From positions 25,276,044 through 25,340,043 of the forward strand of contig JAAOOA010000033.1 in NCBI GenBank assembly GCA_012861695.1: a stretch of 64,000 nt of DNA, in the 5' to 3' direction. Under the pieces are notes generated by a model, which was not told the DNA's origin, did no database searches, and saw nothing but the letters and a program-made list of their open reading frames with translations. Below are positions 60,409-64,000 of the stretch, piece by piece. Position numbers and translations under genes: made by a program. The DNA is from Trematomus loennbergii. Taxonomy: Eukaryota; Chordata; Actinopteri; Perciformes; Nototheniidae. Each line of letters opens with the position of its first letter. Position 1 is the first letter of the stretch.

Positions 60409-61129
60409 TATTGTCCACCCTGGGATAAATAGAATATTAGGATTCTGATCGTGATGTGGACCACAAAAATGAGGGGAGAATTATTAAAAAAATGTTTTCG
60501 AGTGGATTTTTAAAGATATCTCAGTGTTGAACTGTCATGACCCCTGTATCTGTACTAGTCAATATGCTCTTTAGCCAAACCCTAACAGCCTGCAGCGATG
60601 TACCTCTGCCCCCCCCTGCACCCTGACCTGACCTGCTCACTACATTGCATATGTATGTGTAAGAGTAACAGGAATACACTCAGAAACTGCAGAGGAATCG
60701 TGAATCAATAATATCTATGATACCTGAGTTATTGATATTACCCTGCTGAAGATACAGCAGCTCTTTATTTCCATCTAATTAAAAAAACACAACAGGGCAT
60801 GTGGTTCAAATAATATCAGTAATCAGATGAGAGTAGGAAGTAATGGGTAACCCCAATTATGAGTTGAGCCCTGAACACCAGCTGCTCTCTACAGGGAGAC
60901 CCTCCACACCCCCGCTCTGGATCCAAGAGGTCCTGCTGCTGGACCATTAAAGGCCAAACCTGCAGCTTGGGGTCAAAGGTCAGCACATAATCTGTGATGT
61001 GCATGTTTCTAGTATATATCTGCACATAATGGGAGCAGAACTACACAGCCTCACAATGTAAATGACTAAACATCGCAGTGCTCAAAAGCGATTTCTCTAC
61101 TACTCTATGAAAATCCTTAAGAAATGACC
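60409..61129. other. No gene or element recognised
   Basis: Unique-looking sequence. Confidence 0.45.
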
Positions 61130-61337
61130 CTGTAATGCAGTGGTTCTCAAACTTTTTCTGTCATTCCCCACTTTTAATTGTGTTATCGATGGTAGGCCAA
61201 GCTTAAAATTGTCTAATGTATTTAAATAACGTCAAGTTCTACATCTTATAACAAATAACATCAGTCAATAATAACAAATAAAATCAATAACAAATAACAT
61301 CAGTTCAAAAAAGAAAATCAATAACAAATCAATACAT

Positions 61338-61628
61338 TCATACATTCAGGAAATACATTCCGCAATGCAAATGACCAATTGAATGCATGAGTCTCATCAC
61401 TGGATTATTAGTGACTGCAATGAGCCTGTTTTGCACTACACATCTTTTCAAACGCGGTTGCAGGCTTGATAATGCCACACTCAAGTCGTGCTCAATGTTG
61501 AGCCAAGATCTGTATTTTGTTTTCAGTGTTGCAACAGCTGAAAAACCCATTTCACAGAGATAAGATGTGGCGAAGGGAAGAAGGATGTGCACAGCTCTCT
61601 GCCCAATTACTGGATAATCCCTCTCCAC
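61338..61628 (-). pseudogene. hAT transposase C-terminal (hATC) domain fragment
   Basis: Reads ILLPFATSYLCEMGFSAVAT, then LKTKYRSWLNIEHDLSVALS. The pattern P-F-x-T-x-Y-L-C-E-x-G-F-S-x-L/V with K-x-K-Y-R and E-x-D-L-x-V-A-L is the hAT dimerisation domain, as in ZBED5- and GTF2IRD2-like proteins. The 96-codon frame is open, but the zinc finger and catalytic parts are missing, so it is a relic. Confidence 0.85.
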
Positions 61629-61795
61629 TCCAAGCCAGAATTCACGTTAATTTGGTTTCAGTTGTGTGTGTGTGAGCAGGCTCGGATTGGCCACCGGGAG
61701 ATTCGGGACTTTTCCCGTGGGCCGCTGCCTTCGGTGGGCCGCTGGCTCTGGCTCTGGCATAGGTGGGCCGTGGACTTTCACAGCGCCGGTACCGC

Positions 61796-61920
61796 CCGCC
61801 GCATCCGCTGCCGCATCCGCTGCCGCATCCGCTGCCGCATCCGCTGCCGCAAACACCCGCCGTTGCGAGGCTCTGTGCGAGGCTCCGTTGCGAGGCTCCG
61901 TTGCGAGGCTCCGGCGCAGC
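61796..61920. repeat. GC-rich tandem repeats
   Basis: The 12-mer GCCGCATCCGCT occurs four times, followed by three to four copies of CGTTGCGAGGCTC. Confidence 0.85.
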
Positions 61921-61963
61921 GGCACTGTGAAAGTCCACCGCCGTTGCGAGTCTCCGGCTGTAA

Positions 61964-62539
61964 CGGCCCGTCAACACAGCAGCGTTAAAAAAATCTTGGA
62001 GGTGGGCGTATCTGAAGCTTGGGGATTTTTTGCGAGCAAGGCACCAACAACCAATCACATGAATCTCCCGCCCCCGACATACGAAGCAAAAAAGCCCGAA
62101 GTAAACTGGATATAAACTCCCCAAACAGGCGAAAACCTACCACTGTCTCTGCCACCTCCCTCCATGCCTGGCTCCTCCGGTTTGTTAAATAGGGGACTGG
62201 TCATAAAGCACCGGGTGATTCCCTACCGCTAATTTCTCCTCCATGTTTTGGAATATGAGGAAATGACCTGCGGTATGTCTCTCCCAGCATACACGCGGTT
62301 TGATTGGCTAGCGCTTGAACTGTCAGATTTGCATAACGGGATTTGATTGGCTGACGCTTCCACCTCAGCTTCAAAAGTTGAACATTGCTCAACTTTGAAT
62401 CCTGAAAATCCTGAAAATCTCCGCTCTGCTTCCCACAATGCAGTTCGGCGAAAAGTGAGGCAAATGACGTCACCCCATTCAAAGTGAATGGGCAGAAGCG
62501 TTGGAAGATTTTTTTTAACGCTGCTGTGTGGACGGGCCG
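61964..62539. mobile_element. PIF-Harbinger-like MITE nested in hAT
   Basis: The ends read CGGCCCGTCAACACAGCAGC and, inverted, CGGCCCGTCCACACAGCAGC (19 of 20), extending to GTTAAAAAAATCTT. TAA flanks both sides (61961-61963 and 62540-62542), a TWA-type duplication. Confidence 0.85.
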
Positions 62540-62858
62540 TAACAGTCCACTATCGCCTGCGAGGACCCAGGTTCGATTCCGGCCTGAGATCCAAAAATGT
62601 ATTTAATTTAAATAAAAAATAATCTCCCGTTCATCGCGTGCATTCGCGACCCACCTATTACATCTCTGCGACCCACCAGTGGGGCGGGCCCCACACTTTG
62701 AGAAACGCTGCTGTAATGGTAAGACAAAGGATGAACAATGTATTTTAACAATAAAACGCTGTTATTTGATAAACAGATCATTGTTTTCTATGTGTTGAGG
62801 TAACCACAGGAATGCAAAAATGTTTCAATTGGTTAATGAAACACCTTGAGCAAACAAG

Positions 62859-62905
62859 CACACACATACACACACACACTTGCGCACACACACACACGCA
62901 CACGC

Positions 62906-62964
<59 letters not shown>

Positions 62965-62979
62965 ACACCACACACACAC

Positions 62980-63025
<46 letters not shown>
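62859..63025. repeat. Long (CA)n microsatellite
   Basis: About 165 bp of CA with CG and CACA breaks. Confidence 0.97.
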
Positions 63026-63029
<4 letters not shown>

Positions 63030-63205
63030 AGTTGTCAGAGCAGCAAGTAAAAGGAACTAATTAAATCTAGACTTGTAATTAAGTTTTGTTTACTGTATAT
63101 TGAACGTTTGATGCTGGCACATACTTCTCATGAATGTTAAGAAAACAAGCAGTGTTTATTTTTTCCTTGAGTTCTTTGATTTACTTTATTTCTCTTGGTG
63201 CAGAC

Positions 63206-63708
63206 CATGGATGTATAATAAGAACTGGATACAGCGTAGGAGGCGAGGTCTCGTTCTTTCCTATGAGAGCTGCTCATTGGCGCATGAGGACAAAATGGCC
63301 CAACTTTTGAGAGAGCGAAACGTCACAGATTACCCATCATGCCTAGCTTTCAGAGCAGAAGAACCCGTATGCGCGCTCACAGAGCATGCGCCCCTTAAGC
63401 CCCGCCCCCGAGCTCCCACTCTCGGCTCACTAGAATGAATGGAGAGAGAAAATAAATCTAGATTTGGCTTTTAGTGCATTTTACAACTTTAAGGACCTAA
63501 TGATTATAATAAGGGCTATAAAATAGTTCATACTGGGTAGTTTATTTAGTTTAAAAAAAATTATCCTCTGATTTACAGACGTCTCTTTCCCAATGTTAGT
63601 AAATGGGGAAAAGTCTTTCTGGGCCCAGTGACGTCATGGACTGATACGGAAATTGTAGTACCACCGTCTGGACACAATAAATACTTTCCTTAGAGTCTGG
63701 CGCACTTC
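63206..63708. mobile_element. Putative insertion with 12-bp flanking repeats
   Basis: CTTGGTGCAGAC occurs directly before and after a 503-bp segment (63194-63205 and 63709-63720), as expected for a target duplication. The inside shows no inverted ends, poly(A) tail or reverse transcriptase, so the class is unknown. Confidence 0.45.
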
Positions 63709-63720
63709 CTTGGTGCAGAC

Positions 63721-64000
63721 GCCATCATTAGAATAACTTTGTTCCTGTCAGCTGTATTGTATTCCCATGAGAAGGTGTTTCAACTTTGTAAGGTTTATAA
63801 TATATTAGCTTTGAAGTGTAGGTGAACACTGCGTTTAAAACCATGAAACAAGTTTAGTTTAGCTAGCAGAGTTCCTTCTCAATTAAAGGTGATAGGCTTT
63901 AAGATGATGAGGTCCTTCTATTTTAATGGTTGTCATAGAAATTAAAACACTCACATGCCCCAGGGTTGCTGACAGTAACGACTGTGACTGGTGATGAGCA
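63721..64000. other. No gene recognised
   Basis: AT-rich sequence to the window end. Confidence 0.4.

Larger units (their letters stand above)
61138..62710 (-). mobile_element. hAT element with hATC transposase remnant
   Basis: The ends read CAGTGGTTCTCAAACTTTTT and, inverted, CAGCGTTTCTCAAAGTGTGG. The exact 8-base duplication ctgtaatg flanks it (61130-61137 and 62711-62718). The C-terminal dimerisation domain of a hAT transposase is at 61338-61628, minus strand. A Harbinger-like MITE is nested at 61964-62539. Confidence 0.9.

Noticed and set aside
62567..62590. Perfect tRNA B box (GGTTCGATTCC)
   Set aside because: No A box at tRNA spacing upstream, even allowing for the nested MITE; at most a SINE fragment.
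37496..64000. Search for upstream IgLON exons (Ig1, signal peptide)
   Set aside because: No minus-strand reading with an Ig1-like cysteine and tryptophan pattern was seen; probably outside the window.

Overview
This window looks like a teleost fish genome. It carries vertebrate-type exons with GT/AG introns, long (CA)n microsatellites, and a dense mix of hAT, piggyBac-like, PIF-Harbinger-like, DIRS, L2-type LINE, tRNA-SINE and LTR elements. No bacterial features, rRNA genes, CRISPR arrays or stand-alone tRNA genes were seen.

The one host gene I can support is the 3' part of an IgLON cell-adhesion gene on the minus strand, closest to OPCML by what I know of the family. Five coding exons are visible: 37370-37495 (first half of Ig domain 2), 17338-17465 (second half of Ig2), 16583-16702 (first half of Ig3), 16102-16253 (second half of Ig3) and 12502-12602 (GPI-anchor tail and stop). 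Splice sites are canonical and the phases fit (1,1,1,2,1). Two neighbouring exons (17338-17465 and 16583-16702) are each one base short of the length needed to keep frame, so each carries a frameshift. The signal-peptide and Ig1 exons were not found and probably lie beyond 64000.

Everything else I recognise is repetitive. Left part (1-12500): a dispersed repeat, a hAT element with an 8-bp target duplication, and a short LTR retrotransposon with two 241-bp LTRs that show no difference on a by-eye reading. Middle (17466-37369, one 19.9-kb intron): a composite repeat holding a tRNA-derived SINE, a decayed hAT, a rearranged DIRS retrotransposon with its own hAT insertion, and Harbinger-like and hAT MITEs. 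Right part (37500-64000): a nest of hAT elements at 39286-43778, two L2-type LINE fragments (one split by a TTAA-flanked insertion), a piggyBac-like MITE, and two more hAT elements with transposase remnants.

The genes do not form an operon or pathway. The informative structure is the order of transposon insertions, which target duplications often let one read exactly, and the possible inactivation of the IgLON gene copy. I did not find a convincing new biological system. The most useful leads are the paired frameshifts, the nested insertions, the rearranged DIRS element and several transposase zinc-finger remnants lying in frames broken by small indels.
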